Source of the DNA: Aliivibrio finisterrensis_A
GTDB lineage: Bacteria; Pseudomonadota; Gammaproteobacteria; Enterobacterales; Vibrionaceae
Length of the DNA: 64,000 bases
Reading direction: 5' to 3' (one strand)
Assembly (NCBI RefSeq): GCF_004167675.1
Contig: NZ_SEZQ01000006.1
Positions 51,381-58,852 of the stretch are shown piece after piece. The position numbers and the translations under genes were made by a program. The notes beneath the pieces are model-generated. The model searched no databases. It saw nothing but the letters and a program-made list of their open reading frames with translations, and was not told the origin of the DNA. Numbering within the stretch: the stretch's first letter is position 1; each line of letters starts with the position of its first letter.

Positions 51381-52928
51381 CTATTTATTGTGAGGCTGTT
51401 GCAGTTTCTCCATTACTTGATCTAGGTTAAAACTTGCTGCTTTTTGACGTGGAGGGAACTCTTCAAATGTCGCTAAAAACTCACCTACATACGCTTGTGC
51501 AGGAACAAACATATATGCACGATCTAGCACCCAATCGTAATATGTATTTGATGTTACATCTGCGACTTCATAAGGGTCCATTCGTAAATTAAACAGCTTA
51601 GGTATACGCAGCTCTACAAACGGTTCAGCCCAAATTTGAAGCGTGCCATTAACACGTTGCTCCATAAATACTGCTTTCCACTTGTTATAACGAAGTGCCG
51701 CTAAATCACCATCATCCGTAAAATAGAAAATTTCTTCACGGCGACCTTTTTCTTCTTCACCAGTCAGGTAAGGAAGAAAGTTGTAGCCATCTAGATGGTT
51801 TTTAAAGCTCTTATTACCAAGTTTGGTTCCTTTTTTAAGTTGGTCTTTGATCTTATCGTTCCCAGCAATCGCTGCAAATGTTGGAAGCCAATCCATATGA
51901 TGCATTATCTCATTCGATACTACACCCGGTTCAATCTTACCCGGCCAACGAACCATTGCAGGAACGCGATACGCCCCTTCCCAGTTGGTATTTTTCTCAC
52001 TACGGAATGGTGTTGTACCCGCATCAGGCCACGAGTTCATATGTGGTCCATTATCGGTAGAATAAAAAACAATAGTGTTGTCTTTAATACCAAGTTTATC
52101 GACCGCTTTTAAGATCTCACCGACATGATTATCGTGTTCAACCATACCATCTGCGTAATTACTGATGCCTGTTGAACCTTGTAATTCAGGTTTCACATGA
52201 GTTCTAAAGTGCATACGAGTTGCATTCCACCATACAAAGAATGGCTTATCTGCTTTAACTGCGCGCCCCATAAAATCAATCGCAGCTGAAACAGTTTCAT
52301 CATCCACCGTTTCCATACGCTTGCGAGTTAGAGGACCTGTATCTTCAATCTTCCCATCCGCGAAAGACTTAATAACACCACGAGGACCGAATTTTTTACG
52401 GAATTCAGGATCTTTAGGGTAATCAATATTCTCTGGCTCTTCTTCAGCGTTTAGATGGTAAAGGTTGCCAAAAAATTCATCAAATCCGTGCGCTGTAGGT
52501 AAAAATTCATCTTTATCACCAAGGTGGTTTTTACCAAATTGCCCTGTCATATAGCCCAATGGCTTAAGCACTTCTGCAATTGTTGCATCTTCTGCTTGCA
52601 AACCAATATCAGCACCAGGCAAGCCTACTTTACTTAAACCGGTTCGTAAAACACTCTGTCCAGTTATAAATGTTGAACGTCCCGCTGTACACGATTGCTC
52701 ACCATAATAATCAGTAAACATCATCCCTTCTTTGGCAATACTGTCAATATTTGGCGTTTTATATCCCATCAAACCAAAGGTATACGCACTGATATTAGAT
52801 TGTCCAATATCATCACCCCAAATTACTAAAATATTGGGTTTTTCGGCAGCAAGGGTATAGCCCTAAGCCCCCATTAATACCGCACTTAAAATACCTAACC
52901 TACGATTTGTTCCTTGTTTCAACGTCAT
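51381..52928 (-). pseudogene. arylsulfatase gene with an in-frame amber codon in the signal peptide
   Basis: Reading from the ATG at 52928 (AGGAGGTTAT upstream) gives MTLKQGTNRRLGILSAVLMGA, then TAG at 52865-52863, then GYTLAAEKPNILVIWGDDIG and an intact sulfatase to 51381. Without the stop it would be a 515-residue precursor very like the neighbour at 53.2 kb. It keeps the metal ligands WGDD and the formylglycine site SCTAGRS. Starting at an internal codon after the stop would lose the export signal, and from 52772 also the metal-binding Asp pair. It is therefore probably inactive unless the amber codon is suppressed. A sequencing error is also possible. Confidence 0.78.
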
Positions 52929-53238
52929 ATAACCTCCTGTTTATGTATAAGCATTTACGATTAAATATATAGTCTATAAAACAAGCAGAATCGAATTTAA
53001 TGATGTTTTTTATTCAATTTTATGCCAATTGTCTCTATTCCTTTTCTTCATCGCTCAAAAATAAATATCGTATTTCTGATCAATATCTCAATTAGCCCTT
53101 AATTATAAATTATGAATAACCATTTAAATTCAATAACTTAACTTAAAAATAACCATTAGTTATAACCGCTATAAAGCGACGAATCATTATTTCTCACTTA
53201 GAGTACAGACAATTAATCGCAACTAATTGGAGTTCTTC
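52929..53238. other. 310-bp divergent region between the two sulfatase genes
   Basis: Very AT-rich. It holds ATAACCATTAGTTAT (53149-53163), a partial second copy (AATAACCATTTAAATT near 53114-53129) and the ribosome sites of both genes (AGGAGGTT on the minus strand, TTGGAG at 53227-53232). No open frame of note. Confidence 0.5.
53149..53163. promoter_or_regulatory. candidate LysR-box between the sulfatase genes
   Basis: ATAACCATTAGTTAT differs from the moxR-upstream dyad at two symmetric positions of 15, and ends are inverted copies. It lies 76 bases before the plus-strand sulfatase start and about 220 from the minus-strand one. Confidence 0.45.
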
Positions 53239-54810
53239 ATGGGACATAATTTAAGTAAGATTGCTGTTGGCGTTGGCCTACTTGCCACCTCAGGCACAGT
53301 GATGGCTGCATCTCCACCAAACATACTCGCTATTTTTGGTGATGACGTTGGTTACTGGAACATCAGTGCCTATAACCAAGGCATGATGGGTTACGAAACC
53401 CCAAACATTGACCGTATTGCAAACGAAGGTGCCCTTTTTACTGATCACTATGGCCAACAATCGTGTACTGCTGGACGTTCTGCTTTCATTACAGGCCAAG
53501 AACCATTTCGAACTGGGTTATTGACCGTTGGTATGCCGGGCTCTGATCACGGTATTCCAGATTGGGCACCAACTATTGCGGATCTATTAAAAGATCAAGG
53601 TTATATGTCAGCTCAATTTGGTAAAAACCATCTTGGTGATCAAGATAAACATTTGCCAACTAACCACGGTTTTGACGAGTTCTTCGGTAACCTTTACCAC
53701 TTAAACGCAGAAGAAGAGCCTGAAACTTACTACTACCCTAAAGATCCTGAATTCCGTAAAAACTACGGTCCCCGTGGTGTGATTAAATCGTATGCCGATG
53801 GCAAGATTGAAGATACAGGCCCAATGACGCGTAAACGTATGGAACACGCCGATGAAGAGTTCTTAGATGCAACGCTCGCATTCATGGAAAAAGCCGTTAA
53901 AGCGGATAAGCCTTTCTTTATCTGGCATAACACCACCCGTATGCATGTATGGACTCGTCTGCAAGAGAAATACCAAGGTGCGTCAGGCATCAGTATTTAC
54001 GCTGATGGTATGCTTGAGCATGATGACCATGTCGGAATTTTACTTGATAAACTAGATGATCTTGGCATTGCCGATAACACCATTGTTATTTATTCAACCG
54101 ACAACGGTGCAGAAACCGCAACATGGCCAGATGGTGGTGCAACTCCATTCCATGGTGAGAAAGGAACAACATGGGAAGGCGGTATGCGCGTTCCACAACT
54201 TGTTCGTTGGCCGGGAACTATCGAACCAGGCACTAAAATCAATGAAATGATGGCACACCAAGATTGGCTTCCAACCTTACTTGATGCTGCAGGTGTTCCT
54301 AATGTGAAAGAGAAGCTCGCTAAAGGCTACAAAGCCAACGGCAAAGAATTCAAAGTTCATATTGATGGCTATGATTTCAAACCGTACTTTGAAGGAAAAA
54401 CAGACAAAGGCCCTCGTGAATCCCTACTCTACTTCACTGCAAATGGTGAGTTAAACGCGGTTCGTTGGCAGGATTGGAAATTAAACTTTGCAGTGATGGA
54501 AGGTAATATTTCTAACGCGGTTCGTCTAGAACCAAACTGGCCTCAAATTATCCACCTACGTGCTGACCCATTTGAAAAAGCGCCACATGAATCAGCAATG
54601 TACTTACGCTGGATGGCAGATAACATGTGGTTATTTGTACCTATTCAAGACGTATTAGGTGACTTCTTCTCAACGCTGCCTGATTACCCGATGCAAAATG
54701 GGACAATTATGAACCCTGCAACAATCACATCAGAATCCTTACAACTTAAAGGGAAAATGCAGCAACTGGATAAACTGCAGCAACAAATGAACAGCTTAAA
54801 CGTGAAATAA
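53239..54810 (+). CDS. periplasmic arylsulfatase (Cys-type)
   Basis: 523 residues from the ATG at 53239, with TTGGAG six bases upstream. The signal peptide ends near TVMAAS. The catalytic set is complete: metal ligands Asp35/Asp36 in IFGDDVGYW, formylglycine precursor Cys76 in SCTAGRSAF (CxAxR), QFGKNHLGD, and STDNGAETATWPDGGATPF. It removes sulfate esters in the periplasm after the cysteine is converted to formylglycine, presumably by the radical-SAM enzyme at 37-38 kb. The substrate is unknown. It is divergent from a close paralogue that carries a nonsense codon. Confidence 0.92.
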   Translation: MGHNLSKIAVGVGLLATSGTVMAASPPNILAIFGDDVGYWNISAYNQGMMGYETPNIDRIANEGALFTDHYGQQSCTAGRSAFITGQEPFRTGLLTVGMPGSDHGIPDWAPTIADLLKDQGYMSAQFGKNHLGDQDKHLPTNHGFDEFFGNLYHLNAEEEPETYYYPKDPEFRKNYGPRGVIKSYADGKIEDTGPMTRKRMEHADEEFLDATLAFMEKAVKADKPFFIWHNTTRMHVWTRLQEKYQGASGISIYADGMLEHDDHVGILLDKLDDLGIADNTIVIYSTDNGAETATWPDGGATPFHGEKGTTWEGGMRVPQLVRWPGTIEPGTKINEMMAHQDWLPTLLDAAGVPNVKEKLAKGYKANGKEFKVHIDGYDFKPYFEGKTDKGPRESLLYFTANGELNAVRWQDWKLNFAVMEGNISNAVRLEPNWPQIIHLRADPFEKAPHESAMYLRWMADNMWLFVPIQDVLGDFFSTLPDYPMQNGTIMNPATITSESLQLKGKMQQLDKLQQQMNSLNVK

Positions 54811-54833
54811 TTGAATCGTTAAGTTAATAAATG

Positions 54834-54867
54834 AAAGCCCTCGATGGATTAACATTGAGGGCTTTTT
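54834..54867 (+). terminator. intrinsic terminator of the plus-strand sulfatase
   Basis: AAAGCCCTC/GAGGGCTTT with a 14-base spacer, followed by TT. It lies 24 bases after the stop. Confidence 0.75.
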
Positions 54868-54886
54868 GTATATAACTATTGTGAGA

Positions 54887-55162
54887 TTATCGACGAATAC
54901 ATGTAGTACAACCACGACACGCTGAACGAGTGTGGGGATCTAATCGTCCTCTTTGAATCTTACAATAGGCATTTCTTAATGCACGACGAGCCGAAAACCA
55001 ATCATCCGGTTTCGCAAGCAGCAAGTTGCCATTAATCCGTTTCATTAATGGCACTCGATATTCATTAATAAACTTACTGTCAAACTCAATATCAAAATGT
55101 TTAAGAACCTGTTCTATTGAAGTAAAACTAGCAATCACTTTTTGAATTTCAGCTTGGCTCAT
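54887..55162 (-). CDS. small protein resembling NifW
   Basis: 91 residues. The pattern SFTSIEQVLKHFDIEFDSKFINEYRVPLMKRINGNL resembles NifW (nitrogenase-stabilising protein), which has a similar acidic-aromatic start and a conserved Val-x-x-x-Arg segment. The C-terminus has three cysteines (SACRGCTTCIRR), a possible metal site. No nitrogenase genes are in the window, so a role in nitrogen fixation is unlikely; vibrios often carry such a protein outside nif clusters. The next gene upstream ends eight bases before this start. Confidence 0.55.
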   Translation of the reverse strand: MSQAEIQKVIASFTSIEQVLKHFDIEFDSKFINEYRVPLMKRINGNLLLAKPDDWFSARRALRNAYCKIQRGRLDPHTRSACRGCTTCIRR

Positions 55163-55170
55163 CGGTAATA

Positions 55171-55515
55171 CTAATGCTTAAACGTGTTCATTTCAGTCGC
55201 GCTAGTAGCCGTAAGATCACCCGATGGATTTAATAGATGTGGCAAAATCTTAGGCAAATTTAGCGTAATGTCTTTATCTTCAACAGCATAAATAACTTCG
55301 TTATACCAACCTAATAACCCCATTGATGCATACCCAATAGCATCATTATCTTCACGGTGTTCAATGATAATTTGTAGAAAACGCAAAATCGCTTTATCGT
55401 TTGATCCAGCTTGCTCACGAGTTGAGTGAAAAATCTTTGTTGCTTCAACTACCAACCCTGCATATTCAGTTTCAACAGAAACTTGAAAAGAACCACCATC
55501 AACAGAAATTTTCAT
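55171..55515 (-). CDS. hypothetical protein upstream of the NifW-like gene
   Basis: 114 residues from the ATG at 55515, or 119 from a TTG at 55530. I do not recognise it. It has no signal peptide. It is acidic and helical in the middle (EYAGLVVEATKIFHSTREQA, KAILRFLQIIIEHRED) and ends in a Thr/Ser-rich tail. It forms a two-gene unit with the NifW-like gene and is divergent from the DUF134 regulator, sharing a 223-bp control region. Confidence 0.55.
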   Translation of the reverse strand: MKISVDGGSFQVSVETEYAGLVVEATKIFHSTREQAGSNDKAILRFLQIIIEHREDNDAIGYASMGLLGWYNEVIYAVEDKDITLNLPKILPHLLNPSGDLTATSATEMNTFKH

Positions 55516-55657
55516 AAGATTTATTGCCAATTCATTATTCTAATAAAGGCGCATAATATCGAATAAATATCACCTTGTCGTTAGTCATAATAAAAACCAC
55601 TTGATCTAAATAAAGAAAATACTCTTCATGATTATTTTTTAATCTTAACGAACTCTG

Positions 55658-55700
55658 TTAATGGCATATGCCAAAAATAATTATTGGCATATGCTATTAA
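55658..55700. promoter_or_regulatory. large inverted repeat (operator pair) in front of the DUF134 gene
   Basis: TTAATGGCATATGCCAA (55658-55674) and TTGGCATATGCTATTAA (55684-55700) are inverted copies with one mismatch in 17. Each arm also contains the palindrome GCATATGC. The centres of the two palindromes are 23 bases apart, about two turns of the helix. The right arm covers the -35 box of the DUF134 promoter. Confidence 0.7.
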
Positions 55701-55712
55701 CAAGTATATACT
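55684..55712 (+). promoter_or_regulatory. sigma-70 promoter of the DUF134/NqrM-like pair
   Basis: TTGGCA (55684-55689) and TATACT (55707-55712) are 17 bases apart, close to consensus. The -35 box lies inside the right arm of the inverted repeat, so a bound repressor would block it. Transcription would begin near 55719, about 20 bases before the ATG. Confidence 0.65.
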
Positions 55713-55738
55713 TTGCTTGTATTTAATGGAGAGCATTG

Positions 55739-56026
55739 ATGGCTAGACCTAAAAAGTGTCGTCGTATTTGTAGTAGAGCACCATACAGTTGCTTTAAACC
55801 TAATGGCGTACCTACAGTTGAATTACCAAAAGTTGAGTTACTTGCTGAAGAGTTAGAGGCCTTACGTTTAGCCGACGTGGAAGGACTTAGTCAGCAAGAA
55901 GGGGCAGAACAAATGATGGTATCACGCCAGACCTTCGGTAATATTATCAAACAAGCGAGGTTCAAAGTGGCAAGCTGTTTAGTACAAGGAAAAGCCTTAA
56001 TAATCCAAACGGAGATTGAAGAATGA
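55739..56026 (+). CDS. DUF134 family DNA-binding protein
   Basis: 95 residues from the ATG at 55739 (GGAGAG upstream). It starts MARPKKCRRICSRAP and continues with the DUF134 pattern PKVELLAEELEALRLADVEGLSQQEGAEQMMVSRQTFGNIIKQAR, an N-terminal cysteine pair plus a sigma-factor-like helix-turn-helix. DUF134 proteins are presumed regulators, often near genes for iron-sulfur or nitrogenase-like functions. A two-armed operator overlaps its own promoter, which suggests autoregulation. Its stop overlaps the next gene by four bases. Confidence 0.85.
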   Translation: MARPKKCRRICSRAPYSCFKPNGVPTVELPKVELLAEELEALRLADVEGLSQQEGAEQMMVSRQTFGNIIKQARFKVASCLVQGKALIIQTEIEE

Positions 56027-56220
56027 GTACTCTACTAATTACTTTTATTGTGTTTATTCTTACCATTTTATTAATGGCATTAGGCGTTATATTTGGACGT
56101 AAAGCGATCCAAGGAAGCTGTGGTGGACTGAATAATGTGGGAGTTAATAAAGTGTGTAATTGTAAAACGACTTGTGGGGATCAGAAACTTTATCAAATCT
56201 CAGAGCCTTCCGAAAGATAA
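56023..56220 (+). CDS. NqrM/DUF539-like small membrane protein
   Basis: 65 residues: one membrane segment (LLITFIVFILTILLMALGVIF) followed by RKAIQGSCGGLNNVGVNKVCNCKTTC. The GSCGGL and CxC/C cysteines match NqrM, the factor that helps place the iron or Fe-S centre between NqrD and NqrE of the Na+-pumping NADH dehydrogenase. In vibrios the main nqrM lies beside nqr/apbE, so this one, paired with DUF134, may be a paralogue for another membrane iron protein. The ATG overlaps the stop of the DUF134 gene. Confidence 0.72.
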   Translation: MSTLLITFIVFILTILLMALGVIFGRKAIQGSCGGLNNVGVNKVCNCKTTCGDQKLYQISEPSER

Positions 56221-56225
56221 ATAAA

Positions 56226-56259
56226 AAAGCATCCATAATTAAAAATCTATGGATGCTTT
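56226..56259. terminator. bidirectional terminator after the NqrM-like gene
   Basis: AAAGCATCCATA pairs with TATGGATGCTTT (12 base pairs, ten-base loop), with A and T runs on either side. The convergent DUF4156 gene ends at 56273. Confidence 0.8.
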
Positions 56260-56272
56260 ATTATCACTATAT

Positions 56273-56632
56273 CTATTTAACTTGAACTGTACTTTCTGCT
56301 GATTGTTTACATAAATAAGCGTTACCAAACATAGTAACAGAGCTTGAAAAATCTAAAGACTGATATAGATACAATGTATCCGCTCCTAATGCAGCTGATT
56401 TAATACGCATTTGGTTTAATGTACCCCAAACCATATCCTTATCAGCGTGCAGCCAGTAATCGTAAAAATGGCCTTCTGAGCCAAATACAATACCCAGACG
56501 TTTACAATCTTTAACTACTTCAACTTCATCCCAAATCACATCTACTTTTTCTGATTCTTGAGTTGGGAAAGTCACGCAGCCTGTTAATATCATTGACGAT
56601 GCTAGCATAGAGCTAGCTATTAGCGTTTTCAT
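56273..56632 (-). CDS. DUF4156-like lipoprotein
   Basis: 119 residues with a lipoprotein signal ending SMILTGC (Cys19). The mature part shows VVKDCKRLGIVFGSEGHFYD and LNQMRIKSAALGADTLYLYQS, the pattern of DUF4156 lipoproteins, with a second conserved cysteine pair (DCKRLG and AYLCKQ). The function of the family is unknown. With no Asp at +2 it should reach the outer membrane. Confidence 0.75.
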   Translation of the reverse strand: MKTLIASSMLASSMILTGCVTFPTQESEKVDVIWDEVEVVKDCKRLGIVFGSEGHFYDYWLHADKDMVWGTLNQMRIKSAALGADTLYLYQSLDFSSSVTMFGNAYLCKQSAESTVQVK

Positions 56633-56732
56633 TAATTAATCACTAACCAAATAAATGTTGCGCGATTTTAGTGAAAATTTAGCCGCTGGCAAGTATTAAT
56701 CTAAATTTTATTAATTGTGCCCTGATCTTTTC

Positions 56733-57185
56733 TTAACGCCACTTATTTACTTCTGCCTCTGCATTAGCACGGCGAGCGGCGGCTGCAACGTCTTTATCAA
56801 CAATGGTTTGTCCAATAGGTGCAATTGAGATCACAGCAAGTTTCAAGTGTTGAATGGCAAATGGAATACCAATAATCGTCACAAAACAAGCAACAGCCGA
56901 CATTACATGACCAATTGCTAACCAAAAACCTGCAAAAATAAACCACAGAACATTACCAATAAAACCAAGGCTACCTGTGCCTATGTCTTCGTTTCGGGTT
57001 AATTCATCACGATAAATCGCTTCTTTACCAAACGGGAAAAAAGAAAAACCAGCAATAACAAAACACGCTCTTCCCCATGGAATACCAATGATACTAATAA
57101 AGGCTAATACACCAAAAAAGCACCATGCTAGGCCCATGAATACGCCACCAAAAAGGAACCAAATTAAATTACCAATTGCGCTCAT
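56733..57185 (-). CDS. yccF: YccF family inner-membrane protein
   Basis: 150 residues with two repeated hydrophobic units: NLIWFLFGGVFMGLAWCFFGVLAFISIIGIPWGRACF and NVLWFIFAGFWLAIGHVMSAVACFVTIIGIPFAIQHL. This duplicated pattern is the YccF domain. The family is widespread and of unknown function. It stands alone in its operon, followed upstream by a small zinc-ribbon gene on the same strand. Confidence 0.88.
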   Translation of the reverse strand: MSAIGNLIWFLFGGVFMGLAWCFFGVLAFISIIGIPWGRACFVIAGFSFFPFGKEAIYRDELTRNEDIGTGSLGFIGNVLWFIFAGFWLAIGHVMSAVACFVTIIGIPFAIQHLKLAVISIAPIGQTIVDKDVAAAARRANAEAEVNKWR

Positions 57186-57250
57186 TTTATTTCCTTACTT
57201 TATCATTCTATTTCTGATAATTGATTAAACCGTAAATTAGATCACTGTAG

Positions 57251-57412
57251 TTAATCGTCAGCGCCACACTTTACACATTCATCATAAGTTCTCTCACCTT
57301 CACTAATGACCGTGTATTGACCCACACAGTTTTCACACAGTGCAAGTACAGGATAGGCTTCTTTTTGTTTTTTGGAAGACGTATTTCCTTCCGTTGTATA
57401 AAATTTTCTCAC
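57251..57412 (-). CDS. 53-residue zinc-ribbon protein
   Basis: A short gene starting at GTG (57412) with TTGGGAG eight to fourteen bases upstream. The product has two CxxC pairs, LCENCVG near residue 26 and ECVKCGA near 46, which would form a zinc ribbon, and a basic N-terminus (VRKFYTTEGNTSSKKQKEAY). It sits between the helicase terminator and yccF on the same strand. I do not know its family. The cysteine spacing and ribosome site support it as real. Confidence 0.65.
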   Translation of the reverse strand: MRKFYTTEGNTSSKKQKEAYPVLALCENCVGQYTVISEGERTYDECVKCGADD

Positions 57413-57447
57413 AAGCACTCCCAAGTTAGGAAACTTCTTAACTATAG

Positions 57448-57483
57448 AAAAACACTCGACAATATGAAGTGTCGAGTGTTTTT
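57448..57483 (-). terminator. intrinsic terminator of the DEAD-box helicase gene
   Basis: AAAAACACTCGACA pairs perfectly with TGTCGAGTGTTTTT (14 bases) around an eight-base loop. T runs occur on both strands. It lies 36 bases beyond the helicase stop. Confidence 0.9.
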
Positions 57484-57487
57484 AATA

Positions 57488-57514
57488 ATACCAATGTAAC
57501 TAATTAGATGATCT
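57488..57514 (+). repeat. partial copy of the ATACCAAT repeat
   Basis: ATACCAATGTAACTAATTAG followed by ATGATCT matches the reverse complement of the right end of the 36138-36190 element (ATACCAATGTAATTAATTAA then GTGATCT) at 24 of 27 positions. Confidence 0.5.
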
Positions 57515-57519
57515 ATTTA

Positions 57520-58785
57520 TTACCAGTTATCTGGGTATTTTCTTTTGTTCTTCTTGCCTGTGCCTTCTGGTTTTGCGACTGGTTTAATCGCTTCTAATAA
57601 GGCCTCTGTGATCTCTTCATCTACTTCAAAACCCTCTACTTGCTCACGCTCAAGTCGGATCTTGTTTTTCTTCTCAATGATTTTAAAGTGATGGTAATCT
57701 TCAAAATCAATTAATGATAATGCTAGACCCACTTCACCTGCACGGCCACTTCGACCAATACGGTGCATGTAATCTGCTGGGCTTCTTGGCAAATCAAAAT
57801 TGATAACCACTGGCAATTTTTCAATATCTAAACCACGAGCGGCAATATCTGTAGCAATCAGTACATCAATCTCACCCGCTTTAAAACCTTCAAGAACACG
57901 GCTACGAGCGCCCTGACCTTTATCACCATGGAATACCTCTGCAGTAATTCCACGCTTTGACAGTTTATCGGCTAGGTGATTACAACCGTTTTTAGCGTTG
58001 ACAAAAATAAGTGCTTGTCGCCATTGCTGTTGATGAATCAAATGCGCTAATACGGCTGTTTTTTCACCCTTATTAACAGTAAATACGCGCTGCACTAAGG
58101 TACTTGCGTCTGCACTTTGTAATTGCAACTCTACCGGATTAGTGAGTAACGCCTGAGTTAACGTTTCTACTTCTTCTGGAAACGTTGCTGAAAATAATAG
58201 TGTTTGTTTTTGCTTTGGCGCTAACGCTAATAGCTGAGACAATTCTTCAGTAAAACCGAGACTTAACATTCTATCAGCTTCATCAAGTACTAAGGTTTTT
58301 ACTTGATCTAATTTAATGGCATTACTTGAGATCAAATCTAGTAATCGACCTGGCGTTGCAACTAAAATGTCGCAACCACCACGAAGGTTCAGCATTTGTT
58401 TATTAACAGATACACCGCCAAATACAGACACCGTTTTAATCGCACCATTAAAATGTGCGGAATATGATTTGATGCTATCAGCGACTTGTTGTGCAAGCTC
58501 ACGAGTAGGAACTAAGATAAGGCCAGTAACATAATTGCCTTTATTGCTGTGGGGGTTCCCTGATTGCTGCTCAAACATTTGCTGCAACATAGGCAATGCG
58601 AACGTCGCTGTTTTACCTGAGCCTGTATTTGCCCCTGCAATTAAATCACGTCCGGCTAATACACTTGGGATAGCTTGTGCTTGAATAGGCGTTGGCTGTT
58701 GATATTCCAGCTCTGTTAATCGTGCTAACAATGGTGAAATAAGGCCAAGTTCTGCAAAGTTGGCTGGTGCTGTCGTCGTGGTCAT
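57520..58785 (-). CDS. DEAD-box ATP-dependent RNA helicase
   Basis: 421 residues with all helicase motifs: Q motif (QQPTPIQAQAIP), I GANTGSGKTATF, Ia PTRELAQQV, II VLDEADRMLSLGF, III FSATF, IV ALIFVNAK, V ATDIAARGLDI and VI HRIGRSGRAG. The tail is short and basic (KKNKRKYPDNW). It resembles the RhlE/SrmB group of ribosome-assembly and RNA-decay helicases; which one cannot be told here. It stands alone with a strong terminator. Confidence 0.93.
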   Translation of the reverse strand: MTTTTAPANFAELGLISPLLARLTELEYQQPTPIQAQAIPSVLAGRDLIAGANTGSGKTATFALPMLQQMFEQQSGNPHSNKGNYVTGLILVPTRELAQQVADSIKSYSAHFNGAIKTVSVFGGVSVNKQMLNLRGGCDILVATPGRLLDLISSNAIKLDQVKTLVLDEADRMLSLGFTEELSQLLALAPKQKQTLLFSATFPEEVETLTQALLTNPVELQLQSADASTLVQRVFTVNKGEKTAVLAHLIHQQQWRQALIFVNAKNGCNHLADKLSKRGITAEVFHGDKGQGARSRVLEGFKAGEIDVLIATDIAARGLDIEKLPVVINFDLPRSPADYMHRIGRSGRAGEVGLALSLIDFEDYHHFKIIEKKNKIRLEREQVEGFEVDEEITEALLEAIKPVAKPEGTGKKNKRKYPDNW

Positions 58786-58802
58786 GAATATAAGGGCTCA
58801 AA

Positions 58803-58829
58803 GCTAAAATAATAGCCGGTTATTTTAGC
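58803..58829. repeat. perfect 10-bp hairpin between helicase and acetyltransferase genes
   Basis: GCTAAAATAA and TTATTTTAGC are perfect inverted copies around TAGCCGG. It lies 24 bases after the acetyltransferase stop (minus strand) and may end that transcript, but no clear T run follows. Confidence 0.45.
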
Positions 58830-58852
58830 CTATTTATACCCTCTACGGTTAA

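Noticed and set aside
54887..56220. Nitrogen fixation cluster
   Set aside because: NifW-like and DUF134 genes occur here, but no nitrogenase, NifB or cofactor genes are in the window.
57317..57499. 60-codon frame on the plus strand
   Set aside because: It overlaps the better-supported zinc-ribbon gene on the other strand and runs through the helicase terminator.
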